Shown: positions 44,721 through 54,018, counted from the first letter of the stretch. The stretch is 64,000 nt of DNA from an uncultured bacterium (GCA_905215855.1 CAJMRT010000001.1:41325-105324); one strand, 5' to 3'. Notes: a model not told the origin generated them from the sequence alone. Made by a program: numbers and translations.

Positions 44721-45731
44721 TTACTTTATTTTTATATTTACCAAATGGGCAATTGAGGGGATATTCGCCCCTTGTCCGCTTGATGTTGGACTCATAAGTG
44801 CACCTGTTGCCATAAACAGGATATTTTGGACGAGACCGTTCTGAAAATCGTCCATAATTTTTGAACAAAGCACAGATGCGGCACATCCGCAGCCGGAACC
44901 GCCTGCGTGAACATCCTGATTTGACCGTTCAAAAATCATAAGTCCACAATCGTTATGCTGTTTTCTGATGTTTATTCCGTCACGCTCAAGCAAATCATAA
45001 AGCGACTTACTTCCGACTTCACCGAGGTCGCCTGTGATAATCATATCGTAATCATCGGGAGATGTTGCGGTGTCCTCAAGGTAGCTTTCAAGCGTTTGAG
45101 CCGCCGCAGGTGCCATTGCCGCACCCATATTATTGGCATCACTTACTCCGAGATCAACTATTCTGCCGACTGTCGCCTTTGCAACGCAGACACCTTTTTT
45201 TAGATTTTTCAAAATACAGCTTCCTGCACCGGTAACCGTCCATTGTGCGGTCGGAGTGCGAACACCGCCGTATTCAAGCGGAAAGCGGTACTGCCGTTCA
45301 GCCGACGCAAAGTGTGATGAAGTTACGCAGGCGGAAATTTTTGCACCGCCGCTTTCAACAGCCGCTGCCGCCATAATAAGGCTCTGTGCCATTGTCGAAC
45401 ACGCACCGTACTGCCCGAGATACGGTATTCCGAACTTCATAAGTCCAAAGCTTGAACCGATGCACTGATTGAGCAAATCGCCTGCAAAAACGCAGTCAAC
45501 CTCGCTTGCGTGTATTTTTGACCGTTCAAGTGCCTTTTCAAGAGCCTCTCCCTGAAACATACTTTCCGCTTGTTCAAAAGTATCGCAGCCGTCATAACTG
45601 TCGTAGATGATTTTGTCAAAGTAATTTTTGAGCGGACCTTCGGATTCCTTGTTACCGACAACCGAACCCCAACCCGCAATAACAGGTTGACTTTCAAATT
45701 CTATTGTGTACGCTCCTTTTCTTTTTAACAT
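44721..45731 (-). CDS. spoVAD: Stage V sporulation protein AD
   Basis: The 336-residue protein has a thiolase-like fold and is very close to Bacillus SpoVAD in length and motifs: VFAGDLLNQCIGSS, YGACSTMAQSLIMAAA, SSHFASAERQYRFPLEYGG, GSAMAPAAA-like GAAMAPAAAQTL, and NDCGLMIFE with AGGSGCGCAASVLC. SpoVAD binds dipicolinic acid and helps load it into the spore core. spoVAC and spoVAE, usually adjacent, are absent here. ATG at 45731; its GGGAG ribosome site lies in the 5'-side arm of the VanW-gene terminator hairpin. Confidence 0.93.
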   Translation of the reverse strand: MLKRKGAYTIEFESQPVIAGWGSVVGNKESEGPLKNYFDKIIYDSYDGCDTFEQAESMFQGEALEKALERSKIHASEVDCVFAGDLLNQCIGSSFGLMKFGIPYLGQYGACSTMAQSLIMAAAAVESGGAKISACVTSSHFASAERQYRFPLEYGGVRTPTAQWTVTGAGSCILKNLKKGVCVAKATVGRIVDLGVSDANNMGAAMAPAAAQTLESYLEDTATSPDDYDMIITGDLGEVGSKSLYDLLERDGINIRKQHNDCGLMIFERSNQDVHAGGSGCGCAASVLCSKIMDDFQNGLVQNILFMATGALMSPTSSGQGANIPSIAHLVNIKIK

Positions 45732-45734
45732 ACA

Positions 45735-45776
45735 AAAACTCCCTTCCGCTGTTATTATCTGCGAAAGGGAGTTCTT
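45735..45776 (-). terminator. Terminator of the VanW gene, overlapping the spoVAD ribosome site
   Basis: AACTCCCTTCCGC (45737-45749) pairs with GCGAAAGGGAGTT (45761-45773) with one imperfect pair. On the minus strand it ends GGGAGTTTTTG. The GGGAG of that arm is also the only ribosome site for spoVAD. Confidence 0.8.
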
Positions 45777-45808
45777 TTATTATTGTTTGTTAAATTTCAA
45801 TTGTTAAG

Positions 45809-47518
45809 TTATTCTGTAACATCAGATTCTGCTTGTGTTGGCTCAGGTTCCGGCTCAGGCTCGGGATCTGTCTTTGGTTCTGAACTTGAGTGGCTTGATG
45901 ATGAGCTGCTTGAAGAACTTGATGAACTGCTTGCGTGGCTTGATGAAGATGACGAACTGCTTGAATGTGACGGTTCACTGTATGATGGCTGTGAACTTGA
46001 AGAGCTTGAACTTGAATTGTCATCATCATCTGCGGGTGCTGTTTCATCGGGAACATCAACATCATCACCGTACTTTGCACGAGGATCGTTTGCCGCATCA
46101 ATGAAAACATAGCCGTTTTCTGAGTCATAAGTTGAAGAGCCGAGTGACTCTGAATCAACCTCTTTGCCATCCTTGTAGTAAACTCTCCAAGCCTTTACGG
46201 TATAGCTTGAACCGCCCCGATCCGTGAGCTTGTTACGAGTCATAATGAGGTCATAAGAATCAGACTTCCAACCCCAGAATGAAACATAGAGAGTGCCGTC
46301 AACAACTTTACATTCAAGGAACATTTGATAGTCTGTCGGATTTGAAAGCTTGAGATCAAGGTTGCCGTAGTCGATTGTTGCGTCAAGACCTGTCGGAACA
46401 TAGCTTGATGCCCACTTGTGACAGTAGCGTTCCTCAACCTTCATATTGGCTCTGACTGCCGCATTGTAGATTGTTGAACTGGACTGGCATATACCGCCGC
46501 CGATACCGATATCGGATTTGCCGTTTGAAATAACGCCTGCCGGTTTGTAGCCGAGTGATTCAAGGTTTGAGTTGCCTGTGCATTTGTTGAATGACCATGT
46601 TGCACCGGGCTCAATAACCGAACCGTTGCAGGCTTTAAGCGAAACACGCATATTTTCTGTTCCGTTTGCCGTGTTGGTTGAAACTGTTTCGTATGTTGAA
46701 AGAAGAACGATGTTTTTCTTCAAATCGTCAACCGTGATTTTTGCGTCTGTTTTTTCAACATCGGCAATAATTCTGTATTCGCTTGCACCGCTTGCAAACA
46801 CGCCCTTGAACTGATTTGTAAGGTCGGTTTCGTTTACCTTTTGTCCCTGAGTTTCCTCTGTATATTCAAAACGCTTTTTCGCAAAAGGGTGGAACTTTGA
46901 AACATAGGCGTTTTCAGCTCCCTTGTAATTTTTCTTTGCGACCTTTTTGGCGGCCTCTTCAACGCTTTCGGGGATTACCGTAGCGGTTACGGTGTAGGTT
47001 GAGCCGCTTGTTGAAGCGGTTTCCGCAGACGGGTCTGTTGCCTTTGTTTTGATTTCATTAAGCACCGACTCAATGTCGTATGTATACTTAAAATCTTTTT
47101 CTGTTACTTTGCTGATGATTCCGTTTACATCAACCGAAATGCTGAGTGGCTTGACAAAGCTTTCCTCGTTCTTTTCGAGAAGCTTTTTCGCCTCATCATA
47201 TGTTTTGCCTGAAATTGAAATACCCGAAACGGTTGTGCCGTCTGGAAATTTAAATTCGCCTGCCATAGCCTCTTCAACTTTGTTGAAAAGATTTCCGCCG
47301 AAAACGCAGAAGCCTGCAACACCGAGTGCTACAACTGCGGCTGCGGCTGAAGAAATAATGATTGCAAGCTTTTTCTTGCTCTTTTTCTCGCCTTTAGCAG
47401 TGTGACTTCCTGCCGAGTGCCTGCCCTTCTTGCCGTTAGATGAGCCGTTGCTGCCGTAGTTGATGTCAACCAACTCCTCGTCAACAACAAGAATATCGTC
47501 CATATAATTCTTGCTCAA
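45809..47518 (-). CDS. VanW-family protein with YoaR-like domain, membrane-anchored
   Basis: The 569-residue protein has a basic cytosolic N terminus, a membrane segment (about 58-80, LAIIISSAAAAVVALGVAGF), two peptidoglycan-binding-like repeats (YoaR/PG_binding_4, about 95-270), and a VanW domain. The VanW core is CNGSVIEPGATWSFNKCTG, IGIGGGICQSSSTIYNAAVRA and LDATIDYGNLDLKLSN (about 310-400). A G5-like strand region follows, then a long Ser-rich tail with EPEPEP. VanW function is unknown; a wall role is likely. The start is TTG at 47518, 6 nt after GAGGTG. Confidence 0.85.
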   Translation of the reverse strand: MSKNYMDDILVVDEELVDINYGSNGSSNGKKGRHSAGSHTAKGEKKSKKKLAIIISSAAAAVVALGVAGFCVFGGNLFNKVEEAMAGEFKFPDGTTVSGISISGKTYDEAKKLLEKNEESFVKPLSISVDVNGIISKVTEKDFKYTYDIESVLNEIKTKATDPSAETASTSGSTYTVTATVIPESVEEAAKKVAKKNYKGAENAYVSKFHPFAKKRFEYTEETQGQKVNETDLTNQFKGVFASGASEYRIIADVEKTDAKITVDDLKKNIVLLSTYETVSTNTANGTENMRVSLKACNGSVIEPGATWSFNKCTGNSNLESLGYKPAGVISNGKSDIGIGGGICQSSSTIYNAAVRANMKVEERYCHKWASSYVPTGLDATIDYGNLDLKLSNPTDYQMFLECKVVDGTLYVSFWGWKSDSYDLIMTRNKLTDRGGSSYTVKAWRVYYKDGKEVDSESLGSSTYDSENGYVFIDAANDPRAKYGDDVDVPDETAPADDDDNSSSSSSSSQPSYSEPSHSSSSSSSSSHASSSSSSSSSSSSSHSSSEPKTDPEPEPEPEPTQAESDVTE

Positions 47519-47619
47519 AAAATTCACCTCATAATATATCCCAAAATTGCCTGTAAAAAAATCGACTGCATTCGACTTTCGACAATGGCTAATATTTTTC
47601 ATTACTTCCTTTAATTACC

Positions 47620-47645
47620 CTGTACTGTAATATATAACAGTACAG
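47620..47645. promoter_or_regulatory. 26-bp palindrome at the VanW-gene promoter
   Basis: CTGTACTGT-AATATATA-ACAGTACAG has perfect 9-bp arms. On the minus strand it overlaps a TATATA -10 17 bp after TTGTAA. The core TACTG-N10-CAGTA looks like the E. coli LexA box, but Firmicute LexA uses another sequence. It is a candidate operator for an unknown repressor. Confidence 0.6.
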
Positions 47646-47827
47646 TATTTATTTTACAATATAATTTTGAAAAAATAAAGTGTGAAAACACAAAATTTAG
47701 AAAAAATTTTTATATAAATTTAAGTTCTTTTGCCCAAAATAATTTGACGGCTTTTTGAATGGACGAAATACAGGTCCGATACGCAAAAATTTTATTCAAT
47801 TTTCAGCCGAATTGAGAAAATAATCTA

Positions 47828-47896
47828 TTGAAATACTTGCAGATAAAAAGTATAATAGCATTAAGCGCACCTGCGTGCAAAACCGTTTTGCGCTTA
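47828..47896 (+). promoter_or_regulatory. Sigma-A promoter and foldable leader of the glycosyltransferase/serpin operon
   Basis: TTGAAA (47828-47833), 17 bp, TATAAT (47851-47856). In the leader, TAAGCGCA (47862-47869) can pair with TGCGCTTA (47889-47896), or GCAAAAC (47877-47883) with GTTTTGC (47885-47891). The two stems share bases, so they exclude each other. Confidence 0.7.
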
Positions 47897-47919
47897 TTTT
47901 AAGTTTACGGAGAATTGAT

Positions 47920-49062
47920 ATGAAAATAATCATATTCACAGCCTCAACAGGCGGCGGACATAAAAGAGCCGCCGCGGCTATTGAATCAAAAATAAAAGCT
48001 GTAAGTCCCGATACAAAGGTCAAGGTTATTGACGCTATGAAAACAATCGGAAAGGTGTACGATAAAACCGTTTGTGACGGCTATCATTTTATGGCAACAA
48101 AGATTCCGAAGGTTTACGGCAAATTTTACAAAATTACCGACAGAAGAACTCTTATGTACAAGGCTGTTATGCAGTCAAACACAATGATGTCGGCAAAGCT
48201 GCTTGATACAATCAACGAGTACAAACCCGATGCAATCATTATGTGTCATCCGTTTGTTACAACAATGGTTTCAAAACTTCGCCGTCAGCACAAGATTGAT
48301 GTTAAGGCAATCAGCCTTATCACTGACTATGACGCACACAGAACATATATCGTTCCGTATGTTGACGCGTATGTGCTTGCAGAGCCTGATATGGCGACAA
48401 AGCTTATTGATGAATACGGTGTTGACGAGAGCATAATATATCCGCTCGGCATCCCGATTTTTGACCGCTTTACAGAGCCTTTTGACAAAAAGGCAATTTG
48501 TGAGCGTGAAGGACTTGACCCGAACAAGCCTACAATTCTGCTTATGGCAGGTTCTTTCGGTGTTACAAGCGTGCTGAGCTTCTACAAAGCTCTTGCGGAG
48601 CAAGCTCCCGAAATGCAGTTTATTGTCATCACGGGCAGAAATATCAAGCTTTTTGCAAACCTTGAAAAGGTAATTGGAGAAACGGGTATGCAGGATAACA
48701 CAAAGCTTTTGTACTTCGTAAAGAATGTTGAAGATTATATGCACATATCCGACCTTATCGTCACAAAGCCGGGCGGACTTACCGTTACCGAAAGCCTTGC
48801 CTGCGCACTTCCTATGGCAATCTACAGTGCATTCCCCGGTCAGGAGCGAGATAATGCCGAATTTTTGCTTAACAAAGGTGCGGCAATTATGCTCCGGAAA
48901 AAGACAGGCGCTGACGATATTGTAAACCTTGTAAAAGACAAAGAAAAACTTGAAGAGATGAAGGAAAAGTGCAGAGAATTGCACCGTCCCGATTCAGCAG
49001 AAAAAATATTCAGACTTGCACAGAAGCTTTGCAACGAATCCAATGGAGGAAATAACAAATGA
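47920..49062 (+). CDS. MGDG-synthase-type glycosyltransferase (GT28; UgtP-like)
   Basis: The 380-residue membrane-associated enzyme starts with IIIFTASTGGGHKRAAAAIE, the MGDG-synthase N-terminal motif, followed by ALKSKIK-type helices. The C-terminal half has MAGSFGVTSVLSFYKAL and DLIVTKPGGLTVTESLACALPMAIYSAFPGQERDNAEFL, the MurG/UgtP nucleotide-sugar site. It should add glucose or galactose to diacylglycerol to make glycolipids and lipoteichoic acid anchors. ATG at 47920 after ACGGAGA; a longer frame upstream lacks a site. It overlaps the serpin gene by 4 nt (ATGA). Confidence 0.88.
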   Translation: MKIIIFTASTGGGHKRAAAAIESKIKAVSPDTKVKVIDAMKTIGKVYDKTVCDGYHFMATKIPKVYGKFYKITDRRTLMYKAVMQSNTMMSAKLLDTINEYKPDAIIMCHPFVTTMVSKLRRQHKIDVKAISLITDYDAHRTYIVPYVDAYVLAEPDMATKLIDEYGVDESIIYPLGIPIFDRFTEPFDKKAICEREGLDPNKPTILLMAGSFGVTSVLSFYKALAEQAPEMQFIVITGRNIKLFANLEKVIGETGMQDNTKLLYFVKNVEDYMHISDLIVTKPGGLTVTESLACALPMAIYSAFPGQERDNAEFLLNKGAAIMLRKKTGADDIVNLVKDKEKLEEMKEKCRELHRPDSAEKIFRLAQKLCNESNGGNNK

Positions 49063-50405
49063 TGAAAAAAGCAATTTCTCTTGCATTGTGCCTTCTTATG
49101 GCAGGCACGGCACTTACGGCGTGTTCAAATCCCGATGAATTTTCGGACAGCGAAAACCTTTCGCTTAAATACACACGCTCTGACAAAACCGATGATACAT
49201 TCAATTATGCCGACGGTGCAGAAACCGCCCCATCATCATATGATACCTATTCCGCAAAAATAACCGATTTTGAACTCAGACTTTTCAGGAACCGTCACAA
49301 TAGCGGTTCATATGTATTTTGCCCTGCTAATGCGGTTCTTAATCTTGAGGCTATGGCAAACGGTGCGTCGGGTGATACTCAGGAAGAAATCACAAATGCA
49401 CTTTGCAGCGGTGTTACACTTGAAAATATGAATCAGTGTGCGTCATATTTTGCAAGCCGTATTCAGTCGGTTGCATCATCGGACAAATCTCCCGAAAGCT
49501 CACAAACTTTGTCAGATAACAACAAAAACAATGATAAGAATTTTGTAAAGCTTTCAAACTCGATTATCTCAAATGATAATGCCGACATTATGACGGGCTT
49601 TTTGAAGACAACAAAGGACTATTATGACACCGATGTTCTGCGTTTTGATTTTGCAAGCAATGACGCTCTTAAAAAGCTTGATAAAAAATATGCCGACTTC
49701 ACAAACAGCGGTTCTGTTTTTTCAAAACTTGACACAAATCAGAGTGTGATTTCACTTTCTGCGGCAGATATTTGCGACAAGTGGCTTAACCCCTATGCAC
49801 AAACCGACATTGAAAAGGGCAAGTTCAAGTCGGCTGACGGTGAAAAAGAAGTTACATATATGACCTCAAACGAAACATATATGAAGTCAAACAAGGCGAC
49901 TGCCGTTATGAAATATTTCTCGCAGACCCCTCTCAAAATGATGGTTATTATGCCGAACGAAGGTGTTTCGCTTGATGATTACGCAACCGATTTTACGAGC
50001 CTTGAATACACAACATTGCTTGACAGCGTTGATGTGACCAAGACCGCCAAGGCAAAAATTCCGGAATTTTCAGTCAGCGGAAGTAAGTCTGCGAATGATA
50101 TGACACAGATTGTTGAAAAAAGCGGAATCAATTCATCGTTTACGGCTGACCGTTCAAGCTATAAAAATCTGAGCCGTTCCGATGATATTGCATTCAGCGC
50201 AATGTATGACATTGCTCCGTCACTTTCAATTAACGCAGGCGGAATCAGCGGTATGCAGTCAAACGGTGACAAGGCAGAGCTTGAAAAGAGAACACAAAAG
50301 CTTGCCGACACCGATGTTACGGTAGAATTTAATCGTCCGTTTATGTTCGTTATCCTCGATAACGAAAGTGACATTCCGCTGTATATGGGAACATATGCAG
50401 GCTGA
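49059..50405 (+). CDS. Serpin-family lipoprotein with unusual reactive loop
   Basis: The 448-residue lipoprotein has lipobox LTAC (Cys21). The serpin fold begins near residue 65 (FELRLFRNRHNSGSYVFCPANAVLNLEAMANGASGDTQEEI) and ends with VEFNRPFMFVILDNESDIPLYMG, the typical last strands. A Lys/Asn/Ser-rich insertion (about 145-165) interrupts the first third. The region of the reactive loop, SLSINAGGISGMQSNG, lacks the E-E-G-T-E-A-A-A hinge of inhibitory serpins. It may be a non-inhibitory serpin or act on an unusual protease. It is co-transcribed with the glycosyltransferase (4-nt overlap). Confidence 0.85.
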   Translation: MMKKAISLALCLLMAGTALTACSNPDEFSDSENLSLKYTRSDKTDDTFNYADGAETAPSSYDTYSAKITDFELRLFRNRHNSGSYVFCPANAVLNLEAMANGASGDTQEEITNALCSGVTLENMNQCASYFASRIQSVASSDKSPESSQTLSDNNKNNDKNFVKLSNSIISNDNADIMTGFLKTTKDYYDTDVLRFDFASNDALKKLDKKYADFTNSGSVFSKLDTNQSVISLSAADICDKWLNPYAQTDIEKGKFKSADGEKEVTYMTSNETYMKSNKATAVMKYFSQTPLKMMVIMPNEGVSLDDYATDFTSLEYTTLLDSVDVTKTAKAKIPEFSVSGSKSANDMTQIVEKSGINSSFTADRSSYKNLSRSDDIAFSAMYDIAPSLSINAGGISGMQSNGDKAELEKRTQKLADTDVTVEFNRPFMFVILDNESDIPLYMGTYAG

Positions 50406-50720
50406 TTTCGTCAGCAGTGAAAAGTGAATAGTTAAAAGTTATGGTCGGCGGTGTGCCACCGCTGTCTGTTCGAGAAGATAGTTAGATAAATGAATTGCAT
50501 CAGATGCCCGAGAAAGGTTCTGATGCAATTTTTATTATATGAAAGTATATGTTTGTAGGGCATTCATTGGACGCTCGCAAGTAACGGCACAAATTATATG
50601 CTAAAACAAATTCTATAAATGTCGCTAAATGATTGCTACAAACGAATACACAATTTTCATCATATAAAAAATATATGTACGAACATAATATTTCATCAAG
50701 GCGGGCGCCCGATGAGCACC
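50406..50720. repeat. Repeat block after the serpin gene
   Basis: It has a GGTCGGCGGTGTGCCACCG stretch, a GAATTGCATCAGATGCC / GGTTCTGATGCAATTTTT terminator (about 50492-50533), a GTAGGG..CGCAAGTAACGGCACAAATTATAT segment and a GGGCGCCCGATGAGCACCCC element (50702-50722). It is a diverged relative of the blocks at 4.2 and 13.8 kb. No gene is seen. Confidence 0.7.
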
Positions 50721-50729
50721 CCTACGGAC

Positions 50730-50758
50730 TTGAAAACGCAGAAACGGTATGATATAAT
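50730..50758 (+). promoter_or_regulatory. Sigma-A promoter of the gltX-glnS operon
   Basis: TTGAAA (50730-50735), 17 bp, TATAAT (50753-50758), directly after the repeat block. The leader is about 80 nt. Confidence 0.8.
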
Positions 50759-50843
50759 AAATCGTATATGTGTAACAACGGTGTTGCGGGCGAAATATGC
50801 GCTGACCGACACACCTAAACATAAATTTCGGAGGGATATTATT

Positions 50844-52301
50844 ATGGCTGAAAAAACTGTCCGTACACGATATGCACCAAGCCCGACAGGTTTTATGCAT
50901 GTCGGCAACCTGCGTACTGCTCTTTATGAGTATCTCGTTGCAAAATCACAAAACGGTAAATTTGTTCTCAGAATTGAAGATACCGACCGTGAACGCCTTG
51001 TTGAGGGTGCGGTTGATGTTATATACGATACAATGAAGCTTGCAGGACTTAAACACGATGAAGGTCCCGATATCGGCGGCGATTTCGGTCCTTATGTTCA
51101 GTCCGAAAGAAAGGATATGTATCTTCCTTATGCCGAGCAGCTTATAAAAGAGGGAAAGGCTTACCGTTGTTTCTGCACAAAGGAAAGACTTGAAAAGTTA
51201 CAGGGAGACAGCGTTGGCGGTGGTTATGACAGACATTGCCGTAATCTTTCGCAGGAAGAAATCGACAGACTTCTTGCCGAGGGTACACCTTATGTAATCC
51301 GTCAGAAAATGCCGATTGAGGGCAGTACAACCTTTACAGACGCGGTTTTCGGTGAAATCACCGTTGACAACAGCGAACTTCAGGATCAGATTCTCATTAA
51401 GACTGACGGCTACCCGACATACAACTTTGCAAATGTAATTGACGACCACACAATGGGTATTACTCATGTTGTCCGTGGTTGTGAATATTTAAGCTCCACA
51501 CCGAAATATAATCTTCTTTATGAAGCATTCGGATGGGAAATTCCGACATATATCCACCTTCCGCTCATTATGGGCAAGGATGCCGACGGCAATGTTTCAA
51601 AGCTTTCAAAGCGTCACGGCGCAACAGGTTTCTATGACCTTATTAACGAGGGCTACCTCCCACAGGCAATCATCAACTATATTGCACTTCTCGGCTGGTG
51701 TCCAAAGGATAATCAGGAAATCTTTACCCTTGCAGAACTTGAAAAAGAGTTTGATGTAAGCGGTATCAGCAAGTCACCGTCAATTTTTGACTATGACAAG
51801 CTTTCATGGTTCAACGGTGAGTATTTAAAGGCTATGACTCCCGAAGAATTTACAAAGGTTTGTATGCCATACTATAAGAAGGTTTTCGGCGACAGAGAAA
51901 TGCCTTTTGAGAAGTTTGCCGAAATTCTTCAGAAAAGAACCACAAAGCTTACGGATATTCCCGAAATGCTCGGTTTCTTTGCAGAACTTCCCGAATATGA
52001 CAAGGAGCTTTTCGTAAATAAGAAGAGCAAGACTAATCTTGAAAACGCTCCCGTTGTATTGCGTGAGGCTTATGAAAGATTAAAGGCTATGCCTGTTTGG
52101 GACAACACTTCAATTCACGATTGCCTCATCAATATGGCAGTTGAAAAAGAGCTTAAAAACGGCACTGTTATGTGGCCTGTAAGAATTGCCGCGGCAGGCA
52201 AGACAGTAACTCCGGGCGGTGCTGTTGAAATTCTTGACATTCTCGGAAGAGAAGAGTCGCTCAGAAGACTTGAAATCGGTCTTGAAAAGCTCGGCGCATA
52301 A
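50844..52301 (+). CDS. gltX: Glutamate--tRNA ligase
   Basis: This 485-residue class I synthetase charges tRNA-Glu. The HIGH-type motif is SPTGFMHVGNLRTALYEYL (about 13-31) and the KMSKS-type motif is KLSKRHG with Lys253. FVLRIEDTDRERLVEGAVD and VIDDHTMGITHVVRG are family signatures. The length is normal. ATG at 50844 follows CGGAGGG; the frame is open 75 codons upstream across the promoter, which excludes that start. glnS follows after 25 nt. Confidence 0.95.
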   Translation: MAEKTVRTRYAPSPTGFMHVGNLRTALYEYLVAKSQNGKFVLRIEDTDRERLVEGAVDVIYDTMKLAGLKHDEGPDIGGDFGPYVQSERKDMYLPYAEQLIKEGKAYRCFCTKERLEKLQGDSVGGGYDRHCRNLSQEEIDRLLAEGTPYVIRQKMPIEGSTTFTDAVFGEITVDNSELQDQILIKTDGYPTYNFANVIDDHTMGITHVVRGCEYLSSTPKYNLLYEAFGWEIPTYIHLPLIMGKDADGNVSKLSKRHGATGFYDLINEGYLPQAIINYIALLGWCPKDNQEIFTLAELEKEFDVSGISKSPSIFDYDKLSWFNGEYLKAMTPEEFTKVCMPYYKKVFGDREMPFEKFAEILQKRTTKLTDIPEMLGFFAELPEYDKELFVNKKSKTNLENAPVVLREAYERLKAMPVWDNTSIHDCLINMAVEKELKNGTVMWPVRIAAAGKTVTPGGAVEILDILGREESLRRLEIGLEKLGA

Positions 52302-52326
52302 TTCTACTGACGGAGGTACACGGCAA

Positions 52327-54018
52327 ATGGCTGATGAAATAAAGAATGTTGAGGGTGAAGCTGCCGTTCAGGGCAACTTCATCTGGGAATTTATAAAAGA
52401 GGATACCGCCGAGGGCGGAAGATTTGAGGGTAAAAAGGTTCACACCCGTTTTCCTCCCGAACCGAACGGCTATCTTCACATAGGTCATGCAAAGGCTCTT
52501 TGCATTGACTTTGGTACAGCCGAGCATTTCGGCGGAATCTGCAATCTTCGTATGGACGATACCAACCCTACAAAGGAAGATGTAGAATATATTGACGCTA
52601 TCAAAGAGGATATCAAGTGGCTTGGTTATGATTGGGACGACAGATTTTTCTATGCATCACAGTATTTTGATCAGATGTATGAATTTGCCGTTGAGCTTAT
52701 CAAAAAGGGACTTGCATATGTTTGCGAGCTTACTCCCGATAAGGTGAGAGAATACAGAGGCGACACACAGACTCCTGCAAAGAGTCCGTATCGTGACCGT
52801 CCTATAGAAGAAAGCCTTGATTTGTTTGAGAGAATGAAAAACGGCGAATTTGAGGACGGCAAAATGACTCTCCGTGCAAAGATCGACCTTGCATCGGGCA
52901 ACTTCAATATGCGTGATCCTGTTATCTACAGAATTAACAGACTCAAGCATCACAGAACAGGCGACAAGTGGTGCATTTATCCTATGTATGACTTTGCTCA
53001 TCCGATTGAGGATGCTCTTGAGGGCATTACGCACAGCCTTTGTTCACTTGAATTTGAGGCTCACCGTCCGCTTTATGACTGGGTAATTAACAATATTTCC
53101 GCTCCGTGCAAGCCAAGACAGATTGAATTTGCAAGACTCGGAATTAACAACACGGTAATGTCAAAGAGAAAGCTCCGTGAGCTTGTTGAAAAGAACTATG
53201 TAAGCGGTTGGGACGATCCGAGAATGCCTACACTCTGCGGACTTCGCAGAAGGGGCTACACACCAAAGTCAATTCGTTCGTTCATTGAGCAGATTGGTGT
53301 TTCAAAGGTTAATTCAATTGTTGAATACGGCTTTCTTGAGCATTGTCTGCGTGATGACCTTAACGAAACGGCAGAGCGTACAATGTGCGTTTTAAAGCCT
53401 GTTAAGCTTGTTATTACAAACTATCCTGAGGGACAGAGCGAAGAATTTGAGGTTGAGAACAACCCGAACCGTCCCGAGGACGGCACAAGAAAGGTTACTT
53501 TCAGCCGTGAACTTTACATCGAAGAAACCGACTTTATGGAAGAACCCGTAAAGAAGTATCAGCGCCTTTATCCCGGCAACGAGGTAAGAATCAAGTCTGC
53601 ATACATCGTAAAATGCACAGGCTGTAAAAAGGATGAAAACGGCAATGTTGTTGAGGTTTATGCAGAGTATGATCCCGAAACAAAGGGCGGAAATACTCCC
53701 GACGGCAGAAAGGTAAGAGGTACAATCCATTGGGTTGATGCTAACAACTGCCTTGATGCGGAGGTAAGACTTTACGACAACCTCTTCACGGTTCCCGATC
53801 CCGATACAGGCGACAGAAACTTCCTCGATTATCTCAATGAAAATTCACTTGAAGTTCTCACAGGCTGTAAGGCTGAAAAGAATATTGCAGGTGCAACGGC
53901 TCCGAAGAGCTATCAGTTTATGCGCCACGGCTATTTCTGCATTGACAACAAGGACAGCTCACCCGAGCACCTCGTATTCAACCGCAGTGTAAGCCTTAAA
54001 GACAGTTTTAAGAAGTAA
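52327..54018 (+). CDS. glnS: Glutamine--tRNA ligase
   Basis: The 563-residue class I synthetase charges tRNA-Gln directly. HIGH motif PEPNGYLHIGHAKALCID (about 45-62), IRMDDTNPTK-like NLRMDDTNPTKED, and the KMSKS-type VMSKRKLRELV mark it; the GlnRS anticodon-binding beta-barrel follows from about residue 340 (PVKLVITNYPEGQ). GlnRS is uncommon in Firmicutes, which mostly use GatCAB on Glu-tRNA-Gln, so an old transfer is likely. ATG at 52327 after GGAGGTA. Confidence 0.93.
   Translation: MADEIKNVEGEAAVQGNFIWEFIKEDTAEGGRFEGKKVHTRFPPEPNGYLHIGHAKALCIDFGTAEHFGGICNLRMDDTNPTKEDVEYIDAIKEDIKWLGYDWDDRFFYASQYFDQMYEFAVELIKKGLAYVCELTPDKVREYRGDTQTPAKSPYRDRPIEESLDLFERMKNGEFEDGKMTLRAKIDLASGNFNMRDPVIYRINRLKHHRTGDKWCIYPMYDFAHPIEDALEGITHSLCSLEFEAHRPLYDWVINNISAPCKPRQIEFARLGINNTVMSKRKLRELVEKNYVSGWDDPRMPTLCGLRRRGYTPKSIRSFIEQIGVSKVNSIVEYGFLEHCLRDDLNETAERTMCVLKPVKLVITNYPEGQSEEFEVENNPNRPEDGTRKVTFSRELYIEETDFMEEPVKKYQRLYPGNEVRIKSAYIVKCTGCKKDENGNVVEVYAEYDPETKGGNTPDGRKVRGTIHWVDANNCLDAEVRLYDNLFTVPDPDTGDRNFLDYLNENSLEVLTGCKAEKNIAGATAPKSYQFMRHGYFCIDNKDSSPEHLVFNRSVSLKDSFKK

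Noticed and set aside
45790..46170. Open frames on both strands around the Ser-rich tail of the VanW protein
   Set aside because: They arise from the low-complexity TCA/TGA-type codon runs and show no ribosome sites or family motifs.
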